Assembly: GCA_051252415.1 (NCBI GenBank)
Contig: JBPOGA010000001.1
Span: forward strand, 248,001 to 312,000
Reading direction: 5' to 3'
DNA from: JBPOFY01 sp051252415
GTDB taxonomy: Bacteria; Verrucomicrobiota; Verrucomicrobiia; Opitutales; Coraliomargaritaceae
Length of the DNA stretch: 64,000 nucleotides
Made by a program: the position numbers and the translations under genes. The notes below the pieces were generated by a model. The model saw only the letters and a list, made by a program, of their open reading frames with translations, made no database searches and was not told the DNA's origin. Of the stretch, positions 55,079 through 62,522 are shown in pieces (the stretch's first letter is position 1; every line of letters begins with the position of its first letter).

Positions 55079-55249
55079 CAATCTGTCTCAGATTGTATCT
55101 AGCCCCTGTAAACCACGGGCTTTTTTCACATATAAACAAAACAACCCGGCTACCGACTAGGATAGCCACGCCCCTGTAAACCACGGGCATTCAAAGAATA
55201 ACTACCTGTGATCCGACTAAGATCGCAACCGTCCCTGTAAACCACGGAC
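55079..55249 (+). ncRNA. Three tandem two-hairpin RNA units in the desaturase leader
   Basis: Each unit has hairpin A, with loop near C-C-G-A-C-T-A-R-G, then hairpin B with the identical loop CTGTAAACCAC. Unit 1: A 55079-55095 (CAATCTG/CAGATTG), B 55101-55121 (AGCCC/GGGCT) followed by T6. Unit 2: A 55148-55167 (GGCTA/TAGCC), B 55170-55188 (GCCC/GGGC). Unit 3: A 55208-55226 (GTGATC/GATCGC), B 55231-55249 (GTCC/GGAC). Stems differ by paired changes while loops stay fixed, which points to RNA structure. The array ends 30 bases before the desaturase ATG, which lacks a visible ribosome site. Orientation and membership of the transcript are inferred from the gene; I know no named RNA family that fits. 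Confidence 0.65.
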
Positions 55250-55279
55250 ACACACATACACACTAAATACTTTCTTAAA

Positions 55280-56389
55280 ATGAAAATCAAAAACTGGGAT
55301 ACGTTCTCCTTCGTGGTGATCTACCACCTTCTCATTCTGGCACTACTACCAGCCTTTATCTCTGTAGCATCTTGGGGCGCTTTCTGGCTCTTCCTGATCA
55401 CTTACATCATCGGTGGTATGACTATCACAGTCGGCTACCACCGCCTATACTCCCATAAAGCATACAATGCCAATGCATTCTTCGAGTGGGCCATCCTGCT
55501 AGGATCGGCACTTTCTTTTGAAATGTCCGCACTCAAGTGGTCGCACGACCACCGCGTCCACCACAATCACGTGGATACCGACAAGGACCCCTACTCCATC
55601 AAAAAGGGTTTTTGGTATGCGCACGTGCTCTGGTTGTTCGACTATAAGCGTGAATACGATGAGTCTCTCGTTGCAGACTTGCTGAAGAACCCGCGCGTTG
55701 TTTTCCAGGACCGCCACTACATGTTGATCGTCATTGCGGTCAATCTAGCAGTCTTCTTCTTCGGTTGGGCCATCCTAGGTAGCGCACTGGCATCTTTCTT
55801 CATGGGCTTCCTGCTTCGCTTGGCGATGATTCACCACAGCACATGGTTCATTAATTCCCTGTGCCACACCTATGGCGCTAAAACCTATGCACGTGAACTG
55901 AGCGCGGTGGACAACGCAATCATGGCCGTCCTCACATTTGGTGAAGGCTACCACAACTATCACCATGCTTTCGCAGCCGACTACCGCAACGGTATCCGTT
56001 GGTATCACTTCGATCCGTCCAAATGGACGATCTGGTTGGCTTCAAAGCTAGGCATGGTCGACAAGCTTCGCACAATCAATGAAGTGACCGTGCAAAAGTC
56101 CCTAGTGATGAAAGACAAAAAGCTAATGCTTGAGCACCTCGAAGATGAAGCGAGTGAACTTGCAGCAGAGCTTAAGGCTAAAGTCGAAGAGCTCTCTGTC
56201 ATCTTTGAAGAAAAAGCTGCAGCAGTGATGGTAAAGGTTCGCGAACTCAAGCAAGCGACTGAAGACCAAAAGGCGCACCTCGAAGCAGAGATCAAAGCAC
56301 TTCGCGCCTCTCTTAAGGAAACTTGGGATGAGTGGGTTGCAGTGACCAAACAAGCCACAAAGCAGTTCGATTTCGGACACAGTCACTAA
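55280..56389 (+). CDS. Membrane acyl-CoA (fatty acid) desaturase with C-terminal coiled coil
   Basis: Di-iron desaturase that inserts a double bond into acyl chains, probably for membrane fluidity. Four or more membrane helices and the three histidine boxes are visible: HRLYSHKAY, HDHRVHHNHVDTDKDPYS and EGYHNYHHAFAADYRNG. After about residue 265 there is a ~85-residue highly charged helical tail (EHLEDEASELAAELKAKVEE and similar) that is not part of the catalytic core and is likely a coiled coil. The gene is preceded by the tandem RNA units and followed by a terminator. Temperature control is a reasonable inference, not shown. Confidence 0.92.
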   Translation: MKIKNWDTFSFVVIYHLLILALLPAFISVASWGAFWLFLITYIIGGMTITVGYHRLYSHKAYNANAFFEWAILLGSALSFEMSALKWSHDHRVHHNHVDTDKDPYSIKKGFWYAHVLWLFDYKREYDESLVADLLKNPRVVFQDRHYMLIVIAVNLAVFFFGWAILGSALASFFMGFLLRLAMIHHSTWFINSLCHTYGAKTYARELSAVDNAIMAVLTFGEGYHNYHHAFAADYRNGIRWYHFDPSKWTIWLASKLGMVDKLRTINEVTVQKSLVMKDKKLMLEHLEDEASELAAELKAKVEELSVIFEEKAAAVMVKVRELKQATEDQKAHLEAEIKALRASLKETWDEWVAVTKQATKQFDFGHSH

Positions 56390-56413
56390 ACTGAGAGACT
56401 GAAACACTTTCTA

Positions 56414-56444
56414 AAGCCTCCGTCGCCATGACGGGGGCTTTTTT
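56414..56444 (+). terminator. Terminator of the desaturase gene
   Basis: AAGCCTCCGTC and GACGGGGGCTT form a stem with one G-T pair, followed by T6, 25 bases after the stop. Confidence 0.88.
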
Positions 56445-56481
56445 GTGGCTAATTGTGAATGGCGGCAATGACGAAGCCGAA

Positions 56482-56707
56482 TCGTAGGGCTCGCGCTTGG
56501 AGACTGTCTCAAAATTCAATTAATGGGAGCGTCCGGCTCCGTCCGGATATCTTACCGTAGTAAGGCTGACTCTGACGCAATGTCAGGACGGAGCCCGACG
56601 CTCCAATAGGATACTTTTCGCAATTTTGAGACAGTTTCCTTGCGCAACGCTTCCCAGGACAAACGAACTATAATAATGCCAGCATCGCGCAAGCACGAGC
56701 CCTACGA
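56482..56707. repeat. Outer palindrome split by a MITE-like element
   Basis: Arms TCGTAGGGCTCGCGCTT (56482-56498) and AAGCACGAGCCCTACGA (56691-56707) match as inverted repeats at 16 of 17 positions and bracket the 141-bp element. The right arm and its flank also match part of gspI (6743-6773). The rest of 56447-56887 has no gene; it contains a reverse copy of TTGTAGCACGTGCTTCC at 56792-56808. Confidence 0.7.
56499..56639. mobile_element. MITE-like element, intergenic copy
   Basis: A 141-bp element with 18-base terminal inverted repeats (GGAGACTGTCTCAAAATT; other end GGAAACTGTCTCAAAATT on the minus strand, one difference) and inner arms GGGAGCGTCCGGCTCCGTCC / GGACGGAGCCCGACGCTCC. It is the partner of 7300-7441 in gspJ. 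No reading frame for a transposase. The ends resemble those of insertion sequences, but the family is not assigned. Confidence 0.82.
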
Positions 56708-56825
56708 CACTCCCTCTCCTCCTTGACGACGATCTAGTGTGTGTGTGGCCTCAACCCCAAAACCTCTACTGGACCACGCGCGCCCTTCGGGAAGCACGTG
56801 CTACAATTATCACTCAGTTCACGCA

Positions 56826-56861
56826 CAAAAAAGGCCGACTCTCGGTTAGAGAATCGGCCTT
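56826..56861 (-). terminator. Terminator of rpmI-rplT
   Basis: On the minus strand, AAGGCCGATTCTC and GAGAGTCGGCCTT form a long stem with one mismatch, followed by a U-run, 27 bases beyond the rplT stop. Confidence 0.9.
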
Positions 56862-56887
56862 CAGGAAAGACTGTTCAGTCCGGCTTA

Positions 56888-57247
56888 TTAAGCTGCGTTT
56901 GCTTCTTTGGCCTTTTCGATCAATTGCAAGAATGCTGCCTCGTCGTGAATCGCGAGCTCGGAGAGCTGTTTACGATCCATTTCGATACCCGCAGCTTTGA
57001 TACCACGGATGAAACGGCTGTAATTGATACCGTTGTTACGGCAGATTGCGTTGATACGAACGATCCAGAGTTGACGGAACTCGGACTTCTTTTTGCGGCG
57101 GTCGCGGTAAGCATAAACTTCAGCGCGATCGACTGCGTCTTTTGCGTAACGGAAAAGACGTGATTTATTACCGAAGTAGCCTTTGGCTTTCTTCAGAACT
57201 TTTTTGCGGCGTGCTAATGTAGCAGGACCATTGGTTGCTCTAGGCAT
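56888..57247 (-). CDS. rplT: 50S ribosomal protein L20
   Basis: Early-assembly 23S rRNA-binding protein. The 119-residue sequence matches L20: MPRATNGPATLARRKKVLKK, AKGYFGNKSRLFRYAKDAV, YRDRRKKKSEFRQLWIVRIN, AICRNNGINYSRFI and LSELAIHDEAAFLQLIE. The basic N-terminal extension and globular C-terminal domain are of normal length. It follows rpmI by 90 bases and ends in a terminator. Confidence 0.97.
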   Translation of the reverse strand: MPRATNGPATLARRKKVLKKAKGYFGNKSRLFRYAKDAVDRAEVYAYRDRRKKKSEFRQLWIVRINAICRNNGINYSRFIRGIKAAGIEMDRKQLSELAIHDEAAFLQLIEKAKEANAA

Positions 57248-57337
57248 GTTATTTTATATCTCTCGATTTAGTAGCCGTCGGGTCGCCCATTTTCATGTTA
57301 CCCGACTGGCAGAGTTTTAGTTGTCAAACAATTCGAC

Positions 57338-57529
57338 TTAAGCGAAAGGCAAACCACGGATTAGGTTAGCGCGTTGGCCGGGAGCGACCAATTTACTACT
57401 ACCTGCACGGCGGCGTTGCTTTACACTCTTGTTGCGAAGAAGGTGACGGTGCCCTGGCGTGCGACGCAAGAGTTTACCGGTGCCTGTCTTTTTGAAGCGT
57501 TTGGCGATGGATTTACGTGTTTTCTGCAT
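57338..57529 (-). CDS. rpmI: 50S ribosomal protein L35
   Basis: A 63-residue basic ribosomal protein. Motifs QKTRKSIAKRFKKTGTGKLL and HLLRNKSVKQRRR are diagnostic. It is first of the rpmI-rplT pair. The usual upstream gene infC is not here; the opposite strand gene begins about 200 bases away. No ribosome site is obvious. Confidence 0.95.
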   Translation of the reverse strand: MQKTRKSIAKRFKKTGTGKLLRRTPGHRHLLRNKSVKQRRRAGSSKLVAPGQRANLIRGLPFA

Positions 57530-57733
57530 GAGAAATTTGGGAAAGAGACGGAAAACATAGGCTTTGCCCTCTCTTGTAAAGGGGAAAAGGCAGAAATCTC
57601 AGATTGTTTGGAGACTGCATGTAAATGCGGGTGATGAAATGTTGAATTTCGTCAAACCACTGTTCTACTGAGCACTATCAAGGCCCAAGCAACAGATCAT
57701 CCCAGTAATCAGCAAAGCCGCATCGTCGGCACC

Positions 57734-58369
57734 GTGAACGGCCGTATCCGTAAGCTCGGCGGCTACCTAAAGAGCCACCATGTCCCAGACGGACACCACG
57801 ACGCTGCTCAGGCCTTTGTGCGTAAAATTGGACATGAGGATGTGAAATCTGCAACTGATGGCCTCTACGCAGACATTCGAAGTCTCTTCGGTTATAAGCG
57901 TCGTGAGTTTGCTTACACCTGCGAAGATGGCTTTGCGGTCATCAAAACACCGGACTTCGACTTGCAAATTCGTATCGATCAGTCCGAGGACGATGCGAAG
58001 AATTACGTGCTAACCACCGAAATTGTCGCCCTCCACTCGCCAACGATTGCAAATGACGAGCGTTTTCACACCTGCTTCACACATCACTGCGAAACCTTGG
58101 TTGTGGAATTTCTAGGCTCAATCAACATCGATGAGAAGATAGACACCATCGAAGCCATACCCGAAATCGCCGATTGCCTCGACTACGAGCCAGACGGTAG
58201 CGCTTTTGAGCTGAAACTCCCAAAGCTAGACCTACATATACATGTCACCGAATCTCAGATGACCTTCCAACTGCTCACACTACGCAATTTAGGTAAACTG
58301 CTAGAGCACAGTCAGAGGGCTTTCGAGATTCTGACTGAAGCAGGGTTCGGCCTAAAATTAGGCAAGTAG
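57734..58369 (+). CDS. Hypothetical protein, 211 residues
   Basis: I do not recognise the family. The protein is soluble, acidic to neutral, with no signal peptide or membrane segment, and appears to be alpha/beta with two related-looking halves (YTCEDGFAVIKTPDFDLQIRI and EPDGSAFELKLPKLDLHIHV). The start GTG 57734 is uncertain because the frame is open further upstream without an ATG. It is divergent from rpmI and converges on the ThiF gene, overlapping it by 12 bases. Confidence 0.7.
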   Translation: MNGRIRKLGGYLKSHHVPDGHHDAAQAFVRKIGHEDVKSATDGLYADIRSLFGYKRREFAYTCEDGFAVIKTPDFDLQIRIDQSEDDAKNYVLTTEIVALHSPTIANDERFHTCFTHHCETLVVEFLGSINIDEKIDTIEAIPEIADCLDYEPDGSAFELKLPKLDLHIHVTESQMTFQLLTLRNLGKLLEHSQRAFEILTEAGFGLKLGK

Positions 58370-59437
58370 CGGCGCTGGACCCTGGCCGCCATCAAGGTGG
58401 AAAACCTTATCCTGCCCACGGCTTCTCAAGGCATCCGCGAGCAATCCACTCACCAATCCTTCTTCGCAAACGAGCAGAACTTTACTTTGCCCGCAATTAG
58501 GCAGACCAGACTCTAGAATTGCTTCGGCAGAAATCTTTGTTGCTTCCGAGAAACCTTCTGCTTCGCCTGATCGTAAATCAAAAATCTCGATTGGCTCTCC
58601 GATTGATTGCGCCTGATGCAATGCGTCTCGAGTCATCGCGTGAGAAGGCACCGCAGCTTCTGGAAAAACTTCTGGCAGAACCACGTCTGGTAAGCGAAAG
58701 CCTTGTATCTGTAAATGCGTGGCATGCACGGAGGTCACTTCACCGACCTTCGGCACACCACTACCGGTTATCAACTTAATCGCCTCAAGTGCTTGCAGGT
58801 TTGCAGTTACACTTGCCACTGCCCCTAACATACCAGCACCTGCGCAAGTAGGAGCGGCACTGCGCTCAGGAAACAGTTTATCAAAACGAGCTCCACACTT
58901 ATCCCAAAAAACACAGAACTGTGCACTCTCACGATATAAGGCTGCGTGCACCCACGGACGATCCCATTTCGCACACACCTCGTCGATCAGATAGCGCACA
59001 TCTAAATCATCGGTCGCATCAATCACACAATCATGTGCCTCGATCAGAGCGTCTGCATTGCTCGCATCGAGCATCTTCGGATGTGACTCGATACAAATGA
59101 AAGGATTCAGGGCACCGAGCTTCTCTGCGGCCGATACTGCCTTATTTCGCCCCGCGTCTTCGACACGATGGAGCCATTGACGTGAAACATTCGAAATCGC
59201 GACCGCATCGCCATCGACAATCGTTAAGTGCCCCACTCCGGCCCCAGCCAATGCTTGCAAAAAGGGGCAACCTAAACCACCTGCGCCGACGACTAAGACT
59301 CGAGCAGCCTTCAACTTCTGCTGCCCTACGGTGCCCACACTCGGCAACAACAAATGGCGCGCGTAATAACTCAACTCCTCCTGAGAGAAAAGTATTGAGC
59401 GATAGCTCTCGGCGACCCGTGCAATGTATGACATCAA
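58358..59437 (-). CDS. ThiF/MoeB-type adenylyltransferase fused to a rhodanese-like domain
   Basis: An E1-like enzyme that activates the C-terminus of a ubiquitin-like sulfur carrier (MoaD/ThiS type) by adenylation. Residues 1-250: YYARHLLLPSVGTVGQQKLK, nucleotide site VLVVGAGGLGCPFLQALAGA, IVDGDAVAISNVSRQWLHR, DATDDLDVRYLID and PTCAGAGMLGAVASV. The last ~100 residues are rhodanese-like, with EIFDLRSGE and the active-site loop LLVCEEGLVSG (Cys present, Arg of the usual CxxGxRS replaced by Val). The zinc CxxC pairs of MoeB are not evident. It belongs to molybdopterin, thiamine or thiolation of tRNA; the pathway cannot be told. Confidence 0.88.
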   Translation of the reverse strand: MMSYIARVAESYRSILFSQEELSYYARHLLLPSVGTVGQQKLKAARVLVVGAGGLGCPFLQALAGAGVGHLTIVDGDAVAISNVSRQWLHRVEDAGRNKAVSAAEKLGALNPFICIESHPKMLDASNADALIEAHDCVIDATDDLDVRYLIDEVCAKWDRPWVHAALYRESAQFCVFWDKCGARFDKLFPERSAAPTCAGAGMLGAVASVTANLQALEAIKLITGSGVPKVGEVTSVHATHLQIQGFRLPDVVLPEVFPEAAVPSHAMTRDALHQAQSIGEPIEIFDLRSGEAEGFSEATKISAEAILESGLPNCGQSKVLLVCEEGLVSGLLADALRSRGQDKVFHLDGGQGPAPLLA

Positions 59438-59462
59438 AAAACTAGCAGACTCTTCGAACGAT

Positions 59463-59810
59463 CTACGATCCTAATTCATTCATACTCAATGAGACATGCT
59501 TACCGTCAGTGACCACTAATAAACAGTCTTCAGTTACGCGATAAACCACATTCGCAATTACCGTCTCAGGCGGTAATACTGTAATGATATTACCCGCATC
59601 CATAAGACTGACGATACGTGTTCTTTTGTCGGCCTTTCGAGCAAATACATTTGTGCGCGTATCCCTCCAAAAGCTATAGCCTTCCACACGTGCTAAGCCA
59701 TCCACGACCTCAATCGCTTCACCAACGAAATGTCGGCTATGATCTTCTTCAAAATTACGCCGAATAATAACATGCAACTTTTCACCTTGTTCTATAGCCA
59801 TAAGTAACAT
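59463..59810 (-). CDS. Small hypothetical protein
   Basis: A 115-residue soluble protein I do not recognise. The sequence MLLMAIEQGEKLHVIIRRNF, VGEAIEVVDGLARVEGYSFW and ITVLPPETVIANVVYRV suggests a small beta-barrel. The ATG at 59810 is preceded by GGTGGAG at a workable distance; GTG 59813 or 59825 would make it slightly longer. It lies 25 bases upstream of the ThiF gene on the same strand and may be cotranscribed. Confidence 0.65.
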   Translation of the reverse strand: MLLMAIEQGEKLHVIIRRNFEEDHSRHFVGEAIEVVDGLARVEGYSFWRDTRTNVFARKADKRTRIVSLMDAGNIITVLPPETVIANVVYRVTEDCLLVVTDGKHVSLSMNELGS

Positions 59811-59924
59811 CACAAATGACTCCACCTTGAAGAATTAGCGAGCGAAATATCTCCACCACCTTACGGCAAAACATCACTTAGACACCAAGAACCCTGTTCG
59901 ATAAACTCGTTTGCATAATTTGGG

Positions 59925-62507
59925 TTAAAAGGTGTAGCTGACAGTCAACTCGTAGCGACGTGGCAATTCTATAAAAACAGAGGCATTGCCATAAATCGGA
60001 TTTACCGATCCGAAATTTTGTTCGTCCGTTGCGTTAAGCACATTTAACCGAACAGACCAATTATCTCTTTCGTAGAAAGCCCCAAGATCCAATGTATACT
60101 GCGTTGGAATCTCTGCGGTTTCGATGGTGCCACCGAAAGAACCATCCACGCCATCATAAGTTAATGGCACAGGTGATGTGACCACAACAGAACCCGTCAC
60201 GCCAAAATTCTCTGTAATACGATACACGACTAAAGCATTCAAAAGCTGCTCAGGAATACCCGGTGTGCGAAATTCACCCGCAGCAAGATTTACACTATTA
60301 AAAGTAGAATCATACGGTGCAGATTCGGCAACAAATGGACCTGCGAAAAGCGGCGCACTCGAACGTGCACGAATAAAACTATAACCGAGCATCGCATAGA
60401 GGCGATCACTTGGTTGATACGTCAACTCAAGCTCAATACCAGTTGCTTCTGAATCGATGGAGCCACCGCCGAGCGTAGGATCACTGCGTTCTTGATGATA
60501 GGCGCTTAAGCTTAGAAAGAGGCTGTCATCAAACAAACTGCGTTTGTAACCGACTTCATATAGTGTGCTACCACGAACAAACTCATCTTCTTGGTTAACT
60601 TGATCCACGGAAATACCACCACCAGAACCGACCTTTGTAGATTCGGTGTAATTGAAGGACGCATATAAAGCACTCTGTTTTGTCGGCTTAAATACAAAGC
60701 TATTATTAAAACTGAATAAAAACTCATCGTGAGCTGCTGATGCACGGCCAATCATTCGAGCCTCATCTGCCGCACCTGCGACGCCGTATGCCTCGAGGAA
60801 CCGTATAATGTCATCATACATCGGGTCTTCGGTTTCTACATGCACATAATCAATGAGACCACCAATGAGCCAACTCCAACGATCATTGATCTGGATATTG
60901 TCTTGAGCAAAAATACCGAGTTGTAACGTATCGGAATCATTCGATTCACCATTGCTCATGTAGGTGACCGTCGGGTTTCCGGTGACCGAGTCTAGATTAC
61001 CTGGATCTATACTAATGCTCCCAGGCAATTTACTCTCGTCGATTTGAAAAGTGCCATAATTACCACCTGGAGAGACTGGGAAACCCAGCGTGAGATGTCC
61101 TCGTGAGTCCTCGCCTAGATAAGGCACCGCAGCACTGGTAAAAGCAGTAAACGGATTGTCGAAGAAAACGAACTCATCCGTCACACCAATATCCGAGCTC
61201 GGGCCACTAATATCCCAATAGTTTGCTGGTTCATGGAAATAATCACTCGCCGCAGTAACCGATGCGCAGCGAACCGAACCTCCTATATTTAGCCGATGCA
61301 ACCACCCTCCTTTACATTCCGCAGTTGTTTCAAAATCCGTGCGATTTTCCAGCGACCAGTTATCTCTCAACACTTCAGAATATTGGTAGGAGCTATAGGT
61401 ATCACGATCGCGGTATTGAAAGAATGTATTGTTCTTAAAAGCGCGATCCGAATCCGGTGTCCATGTTTGGATTCCTTGTAGCGTCACAAAGACCCCTTTC
61501 GAATCATCCCCATCCCCGAGCAATCGTTTTTCGGGCGAAATCTTAACTATCTCGCCCTCAGGAATCACACCCGTCCCGCCAAAGGAGCCGCCAGAATAAG
61601 TGCCAAGTTCATCTAAAGCGACGTTCTGTGGTGATGAAATCACACCCGTTTGATAGCGACCATGATCAATTAAATCCTGAGTCACTCGGTTCCAACCCCA
61701 ATTCTCGGTATAATCGGCGTAGTAGAATTCACCGTTCAATTCGAGTTGATAGTTATCCGAGGGCGCCCATGTAATCGCAGCAAATGCCGCCTGCGACTTC
61801 CGCTTATGGTTATCGTAATAGTAGTCTTCGGTATTTTCGACAGTGTAACTGGTGCGTATTGCCAACGTTTCACTGACGACAATATTCGAATCAAGTTGCC
61901 CAATCAATAAGCCTTCAGAATCGACTGTCAGTGACGCAGTATGTGTGGTTTCGGTGAAGCGAGGTTTCTTCGTAATGAGGTCGACATAACCACCTACATA
62001 TTGTGAGGCTCCGACAACCACCGAGGGCGGACCTTTTAAAACAGTGGCTGATTCGATCGCATTAAAATTCACCGGCATGCCATTGCCATTAATCGTGAGT
62101 CCACGACGCATGCCATTGACCAAGATATCTGCAGTCTGCCCACGAATCGATGGATTGGCAGGCGCTCCAAAATTACTCTGAGTGTATGCAGAAGCAGAAA
62201 GCTTAGAAATATCCCGAGGGTCACGAATCGAGATCACATCGAGCTGTTCGCGCGATAAAATACTAATACTACGGGGCGTATCGACCAAATCCATATCCAT
62301 GCCATATGGCGAAGAAAACGGTAAACTATGTGGCAGCAGCAACTGATCGGTATGGTCTGTAACAGTTACTTCAAAAGTCTCTAATTCCGGCGCATCGCCC
62401 GTCCCATTCACAGAAGCTTCATCGGCAGCCGACAAGGTGAAGATGAATGTGTTCAATAAAGCTCCATAAAGAAACCGGCGTGATTTAGGGGAAATCATAG
62501 AATGCAT
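59925..62507 (-). CDS. TonB-dependent outer-membrane receptor
   Basis: An 860-residue gated outer-membrane channel. Signal peptide (RRFLYGALLNTFIFTLSAAD), a TonB-box-like LETFEVTVTD, the plug domain (PRSISILSREQLDVISIRDP, NPSIRGQTADILVNGMRRG, SATVLKGPPSVVVGASQYVGGYVDL) and a beta barrel that ends in a terminal aromatic (RRYELTVSYTF). The plug resembles siderophore-receptor types, but substrate cannot be told from sequence. It lies 15 bases downstream of the sensor kinase gene on the same strand, which suggests that sensing and uptake are linked. Confidence 0.94.
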   Translation of the reverse strand: MHSMISPKSRRFLYGALLNTFIFTLSAADEASVNGTGDAPELETFEVTVTDHTDQLLLPHSLPFSSPYGMDMDLVDTPRSISILSREQLDVISIRDPRDISKLSASAYTQSNFGAPANPSIRGQTADILVNGMRRGLTINGNGMPVNFNAIESATVLKGPPSVVVGASQYVGGYVDLITKKPRFTETTHTASLTVDSEGLLIGQLDSNIVVSETLAIRTSYTVENTEDYYYDNHKRKSQAAFAAITWAPSDNYQLELNGEFYYADYTENWGWNRVTQDLIDHGRYQTGVISSPQNVALDELGTYSGGSFGGTGVIPEGEIVKISPEKRLLGDGDDSKGVFVTLQGIQTWTPDSDRAFKNNTFFQYRDRDTYSSYQYSEVLRDNWSLENRTDFETTAECKGGWLHRLNIGGSVRCASVTAASDYFHEPANYWDISGPSSDIGVTDEFVFFDNPFTAFTSAAVPYLGEDSRGHLTLGFPVSPGGNYGTFQIDESKLPGSISIDPGNLDSVTGNPTVTYMSNGESNDSDTLQLGIFAQDNIQINDRWSWLIGGLIDYVHVETEDPMYDDIIRFLEAYGVAGAADEARMIGRASAAHDEFLFSFNNSFVFKPTKQSALYASFNYTESTKVGSGGGISVDQVNQEDEFVRGSTLYEVGYKRSLFDDSLFLSLSAYHQERSDPTLGGGSIDSEATGIELELTYQPSDRLYAMLGYSFIRARSSAPLFAGPFVAESAPYDSTFNSVNLAAGEFRTPGIPEQLLNALVVYRITENFGVTGSVVVTSPVPLTYDGVDGSFGGTIETAEIPTQYTLDLGAFYERDNWSVRLNVLNATDEQNFGSVNPIYGNASVFIELPRRYELTVSYTF

Positions 62508-62522
62508 AGTTTTAGCAGGGTA

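Noticed and set aside
54972..55160. 62-codon frame from TTG 54972 through the RNA array
   Set aside because: It crosses two of the structured units and has no ribosome site; the paired stem changes fit RNA, not protein coding.
55106..55249. Three regularly spaced copies of CTGTAAACCAC as a CRISPR array
   Set aside because: The conserved core is short, the arms around it vary with compensating changes, spacing differs (about 69 and 60), and no cas gene is present. RNA hairpins explain it better.
57530..57733. L20-type leader RNA before rpmI
   Set aside because: I looked for the paired stems of known L20 leaders and saw no convincing match in this short region.
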